From assembly GCA_964455395.1 (NCBI GenBank), contig CAYVWB010000041.1, positions 1-40,627 on the forward strand: a stretch of DNA of 40,627 nt, written 5' to 3'. The notes beneath the pieces were generated by a model, which worked only from the letters and a program-made list of their open reading frames with translations, made no database searches and was not told where the DNA came from. This document shows positions 1 to 6,248 of this stretch, one piece after another. A program made the translations under genes and the position numbers. This stretch comes from CAYVWB01 sp964455395. GTDB taxonomy: Bacteria > Desulfobacterota > Desulfovibrionia > Desulfovibrionales > Desulfovibrionaceae. Positions within the stretch are counted from its first letter, which is position 1, and the number at the start of each line of letters is the position of its first letter.

Positions 1-120
1 GCGCCAGAGCGAGCGCCAGAGCGAGCCCCCGCGCCAGAGCGAGCCCCCGCGCCAGAGCGAGCCCCCGCGCCAGAGCGAGCGCCAGAGCGAGCCCCCGCGC
101 CAGAGCGAGCCCCCGCGCCA
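1..120. repeat. GC-rich 12-bp/6-bp compound tandem repeat at window edge
   Basis: The stretch is made only of a 12-mer A (gcgccagagcga) and a 6-mer B (gccccc). The order is A A B A B A B, a 66-bp block, and then the same order starts again at 67 and runs to 120. Both units are multiples of three, so all three forward frames stay open. Composition is far more GC-rich than the sequence after 130. The repeat begins at base 1, so the array is truncated and its true length is unknown. Confidence 0.95.
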
Positions 121-187
121 GCATGTTGCAAGTGAAAACGCGACGCGCTATGCAAAGCGACACCACGTTACTTTGTTTGGCGAGTAG
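2..187 (+). CDS. Possible 3' end of a rightward gene with a repetitive C-terminus (truncated)
   Basis: Forward frame 2 is open from the window edge to a TAG at 185-187. It would encode Arg-Gln-Ser-Glu and Pro-Pro modules followed by about 22 non-repetitive residues. The other forward frames are also open through the repeat and stop at 133-135 (frame 1, Ala-Pro-Glu-Arg modules) and 207-209 (frame 3), so the frame is not certain. Repeat units divisible by three and a double terminator with T-runs just downstream both suit a rightward gene ending here. No start is visible and no function can be assigned. It may instead be non-coding repeat DNA. Confidence 0.25.
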   Translation, partial: RQSERQSEPPRQSEPPRQSEPPRQSERQSEPPRQSEPPRQHVASENATRYAKRHHVTLFGE

Positions 188-204
188 TAGGCGAATAGTT
201 GGAC

Positions 205-245
205 AATAAAAAAGCCCCGTCACCTTGCGATGCGGGGCTGTTTTA
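205..245. terminator. Bidirectional terminator, proximal of a tandem pair
   Basis: A 7-bp stem (agccccg at 213-219, cggggct at 233-239) encloses a 13-nt loop. An A-run lies on the left (208-213) and TTTT on the right (241-244), so it can stop transcription in both directions. Leftward, the stem is followed by a run of six T. Confidence 0.8.
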
Positions 246-261
246 CTGTGCAGCAGACAAT

Positions 262-299
262 AAAAAAGGCCCAGCGGCGCACCGCTGGGCCTTGTTTTT
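262..299. terminator. Bidirectional terminator ending the ATPase/VWA operon
   Basis: A perfect 12-bp stem (266-277 with 282-293) closes a CGCA loop. A six-A run precedes it and GTTTTT follows it, so it is a strong intrinsic terminator on both strands. It lies about 55 bp beyond the stop of the leftward VWA gene. The tandem pair is what one expects between convergent transcription units. Confidence 0.9.
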
Positions 300-352
300 A
301 CTTGCTGTCATCCTTCCATGACCGCAGCAGCTAGAGCGGCGGTCAATCATGT

Positions 353-1237
353 TTACTGCGGAGAATAGCGTTCCACAGTATCGCGAACCCATTTGTCCGG
401 ATTCCTTCTGATGTCCGCAAAATCAGGGTTAGACGATACTTTCGGACCAAAATATAGAACCTCGGAACCGAAAGTTGTTCTCAGCCAGTCCACATAATCT
501 TCCCTCAAAAAATACTTCCCATCGCCTGATGGCCATTTAATATTATTGACAGGATACGCCTCGGAACCTTCCGTTATATTGCGGCCAATAGTGTAGCAGA
601 TACCGCGACAGAATTTGTCGCTTGAAAGCATCCAAGCAACGCGCGGTAAATCCATAGGCGATGACGGAAGGCGAACAGCGAAACCTTGTACCTCTTTGCC
701 CGTACTTGGCTTATGTGCGCCGATCGTCATCGCGTACAAGGCGACTGGCCGCATGATCGACAAGACAGAAACAGCGGCGCAAGTATATACGCCAATCTTT
801 TCTAGCACCTCTTCACTTGTAAGTGCCGACGATGTCGTGTCCACAACAACCGTTAAAGGCGACGTTGTTGTGTTGTCTTCCCTGTACCTCACACTTGCTT
901 TCGGCAAGTTAGCAAGGGCTCGGGGAACATTAGGCCGACCAAAGTAGTGGAAATCACGGACACGTTCGGTTGCTTGCGCCACCAAATCACGCAAACTGTC
1001 CGTTACTTCCAACGTCTTGCCGGCTAGGTCGTCATGCGGTTGCGTTATTTGTTCCAAGGCGTCGTTGATTGAAACGCCGCCTAAGAACTTTTCCTCATAC
1101 TCGAGAACGGTAGGGCCACCAGAGCGATTACCTATCGTCCCGGCGTAACGCTTAAGCTCGGACAAGCTGTCGAACACAACAAACGTTGTATCCGATGGTT
1201 TAACTTGCCTTAAACCAAATATCTGGACGCGCCGCAT
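353..1237 (-). CDS. VWA-like domain protein partnered with a MoxR-type ATPase
   Basis: A 294-aa protein. Residues 129-139 (TVVVDTTSSAL) form a hydrophobic strand ending in DxTxS (D133, T135, S137), which matches a MIDAS metal site of von Willebrand A domains with Thr in place of the first Ser. A helix rich in Ala, Val and Ser follows (about 146-163). The first 120 residues have no motif I recognise. The start ATG overlaps the stop of the ATPase gene (TAATG), so the two are translationally coupled. MoxR/CobS AAA+ ATPases with adjacent VWA proteins are a known pairing in bacteria, and N4-type phages carry a similar pair (gp24/gp25). In such pairs the VWA protein usually links the ATPase to a substrate. 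The target here is unknown. Confidence 0.65.
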   Translation of the reverse strand: MRRVQIFGLRQVKPSDTTFVVFDSLSELKRYAGTIGNRSGGPTVLEYEEKFLGGVSINDALEQITQPHDDLAGKTLEVTDSLRDLVAQATERVRDFHYFGRPNVPRALANLPKASVRYREDNTTTSPLTVVVDTTSSALTSEEVLEKIGVYTCAAVSVLSIMRPVALYAMTIGAHKPSTGKEVQGFAVRLPSSPMDLPRVAWMLSSDKFCRGICYTIGRNITEGSEAYPVNNIKWPSGDGKYFLREDYVDWLRTTFGSEVLYFGPKVSSNPDFADIRRNPDKWVRDTVERYSPQ

Positions 1238-2451
1238 TACTGATTCTCCTCGGCTTTCATTTGCACAATCCGTACCCGATAGGCATTGCGCAAGGTTTCA
1301 CGTTGATCGTCGGTCAATCCTGCAAGGTAAGTTGCCATCCTGACCTCGCGTTCGCCCATGCCCGCAGCAAGCAGCGCTTCGCCGCAGAGTATAGCCCGCA
1401 GATCAGCCGCGACAGGTAGTTGTAACTCATCGGCAACTAACGAAATGGTTTGGCACTCCGCCGCCCATTTCTTGTTATTTACTAGGGCCAATTCCATGTT
1501 GAAGTCTCGGCCCCAGTAAATCTTAGCGGCGAACCTCGATAGCGTCGCCGCGTCAAGCCGTTTCCGGCTTGTATACTTGGCGTCCGGTCCCATGCCGAAT
1601 GTATTGGCGGCACCAAGGCAAACAAAGTCTTCATGCCGATTGATGATCTCGCCATTTGGCAGATACATTTTGCCAATGGACAATGGCGCATTGAGTCCAA
1701 CAAGAGCCGATGGGCTCCAGTCATCCATTTCATCAAGCAACATGACGCCGCCTTGACGGAACGCCTTAACAAACGCCGTGTCGTGATATTTTCCGTGCGC
1801 ATCGACGAACCCGGAAAGGTCCACGCTATCAAGCGCCGTGCCTTGGAAATAGAAGTCAAGGCCAAGTATATCGGCGCATTGTGCCGCCGCCGACGTCTTG
1901 CCGGTCGCGGCGGGACCGACAAGCAGCACGGAAAACGCGCCGGACAACGCTCGCGATGCTTGAATTGCAAGCATCAGGTCGTCAAACTTTTCATGTTTGA
2001 CTTTGACCTTGGAAGTATCCGGCAAGTTGAAACCGCGCCCATTCCTCTCAATCTCTTCACCGATCAAGACTGGGATGCCGGCTTGCCCGGCGATAGTGCG
2101 GAGAATGTTTGCTATATCGGCGGAACCACTTGCGGACATCGCATCCTCGGCCTTTTCCGCTTCGCTTTCCTCGGCATGTTCCGAGTTATTTTCCGTGTCA
2201 TTTTCCGGCATCTCTTGCAGGACTCTGTCAAACTCCGCAATTTCGATGCCGATTACTTCCGCGAGCCAATGTATTGCGTCCGAGCTGTCGATTGCGGAAG
2301 TATTGATCCCGAACACTCGCTTAACTTCAGACCATTCCCCGGTGTATGTCCGCACGATATACTTGCGCAAAGCGAAGATTTCCCGCTGTTTGTACCTGGG
2401 AGGCTTGTCTTTGCCATGAGGAATGGGCCCGACACTTACGTTGATCGGCAT
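1237..2451 (-). CDS. MoxR/CobS-like AAA+ ATPase
   Basis: A 404-aa protein with a complete AAA+ core. Walker A is GPAATGKT (179-186), Walker B is VMLLDEMDD (236-244), sensor 1 is in GAANT (about 280-284) and an arginine-finger candidate is in LSRF (about R306). The arrangement is that of the MoxR/CobS/CbbQ group, which remodel partner proteins with a VWA subunit. The N-terminal 80 residues look like a small helical domain, followed by a Glu/Ser-rich linker (about 82-112). I chose the ATG at 2451 because GGGAG lies 6-7 bases upstream. A GTG at 2562 would add 37 residues but has a weak ribosome site. It is first in a two-gene leftward unit with the VWA gene. Its role in infection cannot be read from the sequence. 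Confidence 0.8.
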   Translation of the reverse strand: MPINVSVGPIPHGKDKPPRYKQREIFALRKYIVRTYTGEWSEVKRVFGINTSAIDSSDAIHWLAEVIGIEIAEFDRVLQEMPENDTENNSEHAEESEAEKAEDAMSASGSADIANILRTIAGQAGIPVLIGEEIERNGRGFNLPDTSKVKVKHEKFDDLMLAIQASRALSGAFSVLLVGPAATGKTSAAAQCADILGLDFYFQGTALDSVDLSGFVDAHGKYHDTAFVKAFRQGGVMLLDEMDDWSPSALVGLNAPLSIGKMYLPNGEIINRHEDFVCLGAANTFGMGPDAKYTSRKRLDAATLSRFAAKIYWGRDFNMELALVNNKKWAAECQTISLVADELQLPVAADLRAILCGEALLAAGMGEREVRMATYLAGLTDDQRETLRNAYRVRIVQMKAEENQ

Positions 2452-2934
2452 TTCGTTCTCCCTTCTCTGCTGATACTCCATGACACGACCGCGCGGCCCA
2501 TAGGCCGCACCGCCGAGCCTAGTGTAGGCCGCCCACGGCTCGAGCGCAAGGGCCTCAGTCACGCTCTTAAGCGCGTGCGGCCAGGACGGGAGCCTTGACG
2601 TTGTATCTGCCCGGTTATGTCAGGTTGTGTCGCCGATCGCGATTCGCAACCATCCACACAACCAACCACAATCCAACCCAACCTAACACCGGCCGACCTA
2701 ACACCGCCCCCGCCTACGGTGGTCGATCTATCAATTTCAAAACCTTGGTGGCCCACCTACCATACCACAAAATTACAAAGGCACTTGGTGCCCCTTTGAA
2801 ATTATTTAATGCAACCTATGGTGGTGTACAAATCCTGTTACACGTCTAATCAAAACTGCTACAGGATCGCCGCGAGGCCCTGCCCGGTACCACCCTAGCC
2901 CCCGACCCCATTGCGCGCACGCTGACACGCGCCC
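2452..2934. other. Non-coding leader between the ATPase gene and the GC-rich ORF
   Basis: No convincing gene is seen. The short ORFs here lack ribosome sites and overlap each other. On the minus strand 2640-2725 is rich in GG pairs with repeats of the type GGTTGG and a duplicated GGTGTTAGGT, a pattern that could fold or bind protein in the leader of the leftward ATPase message. Sequence 2750-2850 is AT-rich and the likely place for the leftward promoter, but I find no good -35/-10 pair. An imperfect inverted repeat lies near 2776-2799. Confidence 0.4.
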
Positions 2935-2940
2935 ATGTCA
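2926..2940 (+). repeat. 15-bp direct repeat, left copy
   Basis: The sequence cacgcgcccatgtca occurs here and again at 3319-3333. The two copies flank the GC-rich ORF, and the ATG of that ORF lies inside the left copy. Confidence 0.85.
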
Positions 2941-3291
2941 CGGCAACCACCACCCCAACCCCGGATCCTGCCCATGCTCCTCGCCACCTACGGCCGCACC
3001 ATGGCCCTACCCGCCCGGCGCTACCGCTTCACCGCGCGGTGCCGCGAGGTCGAGGTCGCCGCCCTGAATGATGTCGAAAGTAAACTTGCCCGCCGCCTGA
3101 TAGAGTTGGGCCACGACCCGCAAGAATTGATCCAGTTCTCGCATGATGACGCGCCGCCGTCGTGGCGGCCCGCCCCGCTCGCCGCATGGGCCGGGCTGAC
3201 CGTACGCGACAGCGCCACGCGCACGGCGTTCGCGCCGTACGAGCCGGGACCGTTTCAGGACGAGGACGGGGACGAGGACGGGGCGCGGTAG
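2935..3291 (+). CDS. Hypothetical GC-rich protein, 118 aa
   Basis: I do not recognise this protein. Residues 40-80 look like a real helical segment (VESKLARRLIELG), and the C-terminus is acidic with two copies of DEDG from a 12-bp DNA duplication. GC content and third-position GC are clearly higher than in the neighbouring phage genes. The start is uncertain: no ribosome site precedes the ATG at 2935, and internal ATGs at 2974 and 3001 are possible. A 14-bp-plus direct repeat brackets the ORF, which hints at a separately acquired segment. It may also be a chance ORF in GC-rich DNA. Confidence 0.4.
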   Translation: MSRQPPPQPRILPMLLATYGRTMALPARRYRFTARCREVEVAALNDVESKLARRLIELGHDPQELIQFSHDDAPPSWRPAPLAAWAGLTVRDSATRTAFAPYEPGPFQDEDGDEDGAR

Positions 3292-3318
3292 CGCTCGGCC
3301 CCGTCGCGCGCATACGCG

Positions 3319-3333
3319 CACGCGCCCATGTCA
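3319..3333 (+). repeat. 15-bp direct repeat, right copy
   Basis: Second copy of cacgcgcccatgtca (first at 2926-2940). Together the copies delimit a roughly 400-bp GC-rich segment. Confidence 0.85.
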
Positions 3334-3346
3334 GGCGACGGGACAG

Positions 3347-3380
3347 AAAAAAAGCCCCGGCGGATCGCTCCACCGGGGCT
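3347..3380 (-). terminator. Intrinsic terminator for leftward transcription
   Basis: The stem agccccgg (3353-3360) with ccggggct (3373-3380) is flanked on its left by seven A, which read as seven T on the minus strand after the hairpin. No T-run follows on the plus strand, so it acts leftward only. No leftward gene lies to its right before 3653, so it must end a short non-coding transcript or unseen leftward transcription. Confidence 0.75.
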
Positions 3381-3652
3381 GTGAGTGCAGAAGGGAGGAA
3401 GCCCCGATCGACGCGTTCAGGGCCGCACGTACACATGGAAGCCGCGGCGCGGCCTGTCAAGCGTCAAGGTTAGAACGTATCAAGAACATAACCTTTAGTT
3501 GTATCATCTCAAATTACCACAACCTTAAGAGGTATGCACTGAGTGAATAGCAGCTATGCATAATTGATGGGTAGCCAAGTCACATAATGTCACTTAGGTT
3601 CGAATTGTCGCCGGCACGGTGCGGGCGACGAACCCAAACGGAGGCTTTACAA
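3381..3652. other. AT-rich control region upstream of the early arm
   Basis: No gene is seen. The composition changes sharply from GC-rich to AT-rich at about 3465. The promoter of the rightward gene at 3653 should lie here. AT-rich hexamers such as cataat are present (near 3556 and 3582) but none has a good -35 at 16-18 bp, so I do not call one. Confidence 0.4.
3485..3512 (-). promoter_or_regulatory. Candidate leftward promoter
   Basis: On the minus strand TTGAGA (3507-3512) is followed after 16 bp by TATGTT (3485-3490). The -10 is identical to that of the late promoter at 40460-40465. A transcript from here would reach the leftward terminator at 3347-3380 after about 130 nt. Confidence 0.35.
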
Positions 3653-4423
3653 ATGGCACGACGCAAGGCTGCGGACAACATGGAGGCGGCGGCCGCTTCC
3701 CCCGAGGTGAACATCGATGATGTTCTGGCCGAGTTGGCGAATGAGGCCCATGAAGCGGTCGACACTCTGGAAAGCGTCCAGAAGAAGTCCGGTCCCGAGA
3801 TGCGCCAGGCGTGGCTGAATTACGGTGCGGTTCTTCTCCGCATCCGCGCTACCATCCCGTCCAAGCCGGAGTTCGGTAAGTTTCTTGTCGAAAACAATCT
3901 CGACAAGATCGGCGGCGAGGATACGGAGAAGGGCGTGCGCAATGCTGCCATGAAGTTCGCCGAAATGTCGGACGGCGAGCGAGAGGTGATCGCGGCCATG
4001 TATCCGGCGGTATTCAACCCGCGCACCATCGTCCAGAAATACAAGGGCCTCTTGGAAGATGCTTATTCGGCGCTGGAGGATCTGTGCGCGAATGATGATC
4101 TCGTGAAAGACAACCTCACTTCGCTGCCGCGTGGTGAAGAGCGGGATGTCGAGGCAACTTCCAACGTTCAAGAGGCTGCCGACGCACTTCGTCGAAATAA
4201 CCTTCACGGCCTCGCTCAGTTCGTGGAGGCGACCCGCCCGATCAACTTCATCGAAGGCTTCCGCAAGTATAAGCCCAAGGAAAAGGTGGAGCGCAAGTCG
4301 TTCGTCGATCTCACTGTGGATGAGGCGCTGGACCATATTCGGGAGATGGTCAAGAAGCACCCCGAAGCGGAGGAGATTTTCCTTCGCCTTGGCGATCTCT
4401 CCGAGGACGACTACGCGGACTAG
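3653..4423 (+). CDS. Hypothetical protein, 256 aa, first gene of the rightward arm
   Basis: I do not recognise a family. The protein is soluble, helical and acidic towards both ends. Basic residues cluster at the start (MARRK) and at about 210-225 (KYKPKEKVERK). The ATG at 3653 is preceded by GGAGG at 3640-3644, an ideal ribosome site, so I prefer it to the longer ORF from 3587. It is followed by its own terminator, so it is expressed as a single-gene unit at the head of the early arm. Position and strong ribosome site suggest an early, well-expressed protein. A regulatory or DNA-binding role is only a guess. Confidence 0.8.
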   Translation: MARRKAADNMEAAAASPEVNIDDVLAELANEAHEAVDTLESVQKKSGPEMRQAWLNYGAVLLRIRATIPSKPEFGKFLVENNLDKIGGEDTEKGVRNAAMKFAEMSDGEREVIAAMYPAVFNPRTIVQKYKGLLEDAYSALEDLCANDDLVKDNLTSLPRGEERDVEATSNVQEAADALRRNNLHGLAQFVEATRPINFIEGFRKYKPKEKVERKSFVDLTVDEALDHIREMVKKHPEAEEIFLRLGDLSEDDYAD

Positions 4424-4452
4424 GAGGGCGAGGAGTAATCCAAACAACGGGA

Positions 4453-4494
4453 AGGGAGGGCGGTGGTGCGCTCTCCCTGTTTCGTTTTATTTTC
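4453..4494 (+). terminator. Terminator after the first early gene
   Basis: AGGGAG (4453-4458) pairs with CTCCCT (4473-4478) around a 14-nt loop, followed by the T-rich tract gtttcgttttatttt (4479-4493). It separates the 256-aa gene from the promoter at 4499. Confidence 0.6.
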
Positions 4495-4498
4495 CCCC

Positions 4499-4527
4499 TT
4501 GACACGTCGATTTGTGCGTGCTACCTT
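4499..4527 (+). promoter_or_regulatory. Sigma70-type promoter P1
   Basis: TTGACA (4499-4504), a 17-bp spacer ending in GTGC, then TACCTT (4522-4527). Only three of six -10 bases match TATAAT, but the -35 and spacing are perfect. It lies in a non-coding gap just downstream of a terminator and about 47 bp before the ATG at 4574. Confidence 0.65.
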
Positions 4528-4573
4528 GGGGCGTGCTCAAAGGCACACCTAGTCACTAACCGGAGAAAACCCC

Positions 4574-5068
4574 ATGACTTCCACACTCAATCACCCGTCG
4601 TGGCTCGCCGACCCTCATGAATACGCGGCCCATATCCGCGACGCTGGCGAGCGCGCTTTCTCCCACACTTACGGAACCTCCATCCATAACGTCGCGCAGT
4701 CCATGCGCAAGACACGTGTTGATCGGCACAATCGCACGCATAGTAACGTCACCGTTTACCCGGCCCACCCGCAGGACTTCCACGGTAGGACCGGCGTCAA
4801 GGTGTCGCTGTATGGGACGGTGATTTTGTGGTGGCTGCCGGACATTGACGGCGCACCGACCCGGTTCACCGTCTCCATCGGGTCCGACGAGAATAACACA
4901 CTCACCACCCGCCGTTGGATCAACGGTCTGTGCCGCGCGTTCAACGTCAAGTTTTACTGCTGGAACCACGACGGTGAGCCGTGGGCCATGTGGGCTTATG
5001 ACGACAGCCAGAAGCTGGCCGTTCAGTCGATCCTTCCAACCGATCTGATCGTCGCTTACGCGCGCTGA
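4574..5068 (+). CDS. Hypothetical protein, 164 aa
   Basis: No family recognised. The protein is rich in His and Trp and looks like a compact mixed fold with beta strands (SLYGTVILWWLP near residues 77-88). There is no signal peptide or membrane segment. The ATG has CGGAG 7-8 bases upstream. It is the only gene between promoter P1 and the hairpin at 5074-5093, which makes it likely to be strongly expressed early after infection. Small phage proteins in this position often act on host functions, but nothing in the sequence shows that. Confidence 0.75.
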   Translation: MTSTLNHPSWLADPHEYAAHIRDAGERAFSHTYGTSIHNVAQSMRKTRVDRHNRTHSNVTVYPAHPQDFHGRTGVKVSLYGTVILWWLPDIDGAPTRFTVSIGSDENNTLTTRRWINGLCRAFNVKFYCWNHDGEPWAMWAYDDSQKLAVQSILPTDLIVAYAR

Positions 5069-5073
5069 AACAT

Positions 5074-5106
5074 GAGGGGGCGATGGCCCCCTCTCCCTCT
5101 TTCCCT
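5074..5106 (+). terminator. Hairpin terminator or attenuator
   Basis: GAGGGGGC (5074-5081) pairs perfectly with GCCCCCTC (5086-5093) around GATG. The tail is C/T-rich (tccctctttccctc) rather than a pure T-run, so termination may be partial and allow some read-through to the next genes. Confidence 0.6.
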
Positions 5107-5126
5107 CAAAGATACAAGGTGTACTG

Positions 5127-5333
5127 ATGACGGTGGATGAGCTCATCGTGGAGCGCGGCATCGAGGTCGAATTAGCCAGGGATGCCGCGCTTAGGCGCTG
5201 CGATCCCACGTTCTTCGAGCGGGTGCAGGACGTAATGCCAGACAACATCGTGCATCTCATAATGTTTGGCTTCACGGTGTGGGCGTTCTGTAAGCTGGTC
5301 AATTGGCTATCACAAACAAGGAGGAACAAGTGA
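5127..5333 (+). CDS. Small membrane protein with an N-terminal module shared with an ejection protein
   Basis: A 68-aa protein. Residues 1-20 (MTVDELIVERGIEVELARDA) match the first 20 residues of the 829-aa late protein at 16086-18575 in 17 positions. Residues about 38-58 (VHLIMFGFTVWAFCKLVNWL) form one likely membrane helix, followed by a basic tail (SQTRRNK). The stop overlaps the next start (GTGA), so translation is coupled. No known family is recognised. The layout suggests an inner-membrane anchor exposing a short cytoplasmic helix; the link with the virion protein is discussed in the findings. Confidence 0.75.
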   Translation: MTVDELIVERGIEVELARDAALRRCDPTFFERVQDVMPDNIVHLIMFGFTVWAFCKLVNWLSQTRRNK

Positions 5334-5743
5334 GCAAGAAACCCGGCATCTATAACCCCGGCGAGAACGGAAAGATCGTCTCCGAGATCGCGAACGATTG
5401 TTTCGGTAGCTATGAAGAGATGTTTGTTTTCCACGACTGGCCAGAGCGTGGGTCAGATATGTTGCGCGCCGTCCAGAAGCGCGTGCGCGAAACATATGGC
5501 AGTATTCAGGAGTTTGAAAGGATTTACCGGAAGCAGGGAGGCGAGGTTAAGAACGTGGAGGAAGAGATCGACGACATCCGCGGCGTGGACTTCCTTCTCT
5601 TCGACGACAAGGTAGTGCTCTTTGAGTGTGTTTGGTGGAAGCCCAAAGCCATGAGCGTGACCAAGTGGCTGTGGTTGTGGGAGAACGTCAAACTTTTGGT
5701 CGAGGGCGATCACGTCTTAACAAATCTGGATGAGGAAGAGTGA
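5330..5743 (+). CDS. Hypothetical acidic protein, 137 aa
   Basis: No family recognised. The GTG start at 5330 overlaps the preceding stop and has GGAGG six bases upstream. An alternative ATG at 5303 lies within the previous gene and has no such site. The sequence is Trp-rich in the C-terminal half (CVWWKPKAMSVTKWLWLWEN, about 102-121) and acidic. It has no membrane segment. The stop overlaps the next gene. It belongs to a compact early operon of small proteins downstream of P1. Confidence 0.75.
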   Translation: MSKKPGIYNPGENGKIVSEIANDCFGSYEEMFVFHDWPERGSDMLRAVQKRVRETYGSIQEFERIYRKQGGEVKNVEEEIDDIRGVDFLLFDDKVVLFECVWWKPKAMSVTKWLWLWENVKLLVEGDHVLTNLDEEE

Positions 5744-6030
5744 TGATGGACGACCAAGCGGCGTCCCAAGGACGGATGCATTCAATCTTCGCGGATGACC
5801 CGAGGGGCACACAAAACAAAGAAAGAGCGATGACCATAGTTGGTAAGGAGATGGATATTTTGATCGACGACATTCGCAGGACAGAAAGAAAATATCAGCG
5901 GATGTGCGGCCGTGCGGTCGAGTTAGAGGTTGAACTAGCAAAAGCGGTGCGCTCTTTCAAGACCGCGGCCGCCGTGGCGGCGGCTTCCTTCCTAGTCCTC
6001 TCTGTGGTGGTGGCTCTGATTTCCTGGTGA
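5743..6030 (+). CDS. Small coiled-coil protein with C-terminal membrane anchor
   Basis: About 95 aa. The central part (residues 30-70) is a charged helix with heptad character, and the C-terminus (about AAAVAAASFLVLSVVVALIS) is a single membrane helix with no tail. That is a tail-anchored layout with most of the protein in the cytoplasm. The exact start is uncertain among GTG 5740, ATG 5743 and ATG 5746, all behind GAGGAAG. It overlaps the stop of the upstream gene. Function unknown; it could be a membrane-linked host-takeover protein or an accessory lysis factor, but its early position argues against lysis. Confidence 0.7.
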   Translation: MMDDQAASQGRMHSIFADDPRGTQNKERAMTIVGKEMDILIDDIRRTERKYQRMCGRAVELEVELAKAVRSFKTAAAVAAASFLVLSVVVALISW

Positions 6031-6039
6031 GATGGAGGG

Positions 6040-6068
6040 TTGACAAGGGCGGTGGCGTATGCTATCCT
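6040..6068 (+). promoter_or_regulatory. Sigma70-type promoter P2
   Basis: TTGACA (6040-6045), 17-bp spacer ending GTATGC, then TATCCT (6063-6068). The stretch before and through the -35 (ATGGAGGGTTGACA) resembles the block ATAGGGGGTTGACA in P3 and the late promoter at 12 of 14 positions. It drives the run of genes beginning with the 71-aa protein. Confidence 0.8.
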
Positions 6069-6088
6069 GCCCTTGTCGTCAACCGGAG

Positions 6089-6143
6089 AACCTATGATGA
6101 AACGCGACAATTTGGGCATCGCCCTCTTTCTGGGGCAGTACGT
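6089..6143 (+). repeat. 55-bp sequence duplicated by the assembly, left copy
   Basis: These 55 bases are identical to 6244-6298, on the other side of the N run. This is the overlap of two contigs and not a real repeat. This copy retains the native ribosome site (CCGGAG at 6083-6088) for the 71-aa gene. Confidence 0.9.
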
Positions 6144-6243
6144 NNNNNNNNNNNNNNNNNNNNNNNNNNNNNNNNNNNNNNNNNNNNNNNNNNNNNNNNN
6201 NNNNNNNNNNNNNNNNNNNNNNNNNNNNNNNNNNNNNNNNNNN
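6144..6243. other. False assembly gap (100 N)
   Basis: The flanks overlap by 55 bp, so the true gap length is negative. Deleting the N run and one copy (155 bp) joins the promoter, ribosome site and gene correctly. Confidence 0.9.
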
Positions 6244-6248
6244 AACCT

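Noticed and set aside
1..120. Repeat array as a CRISPR
   Set aside because: Units are adjacent and low-complexity, with no unique spacers and no cas genes. The Cas4-like gene is a stand-alone phage nuclease.
1633..2598. 321-aa rightward ORF opposite the ATPase gene
   Set aside because: The minus strand encodes a complete AAA+ domain with Walker motifs; the plus ORF has no motif and no ribosome site.
2926..3333. Direct repeats as target-site duplications of an insertion sequence
   Set aside because: No transposase, no terminal inverted repeats, and 15 bp is long for most insertion-sequence duplications.
3647..4447. 266-aa leftward ORF opposite the first early gene
   Set aside because: The plus-strand gene has an ideal ribosome site and its own terminator; the leftward ORF has neither.
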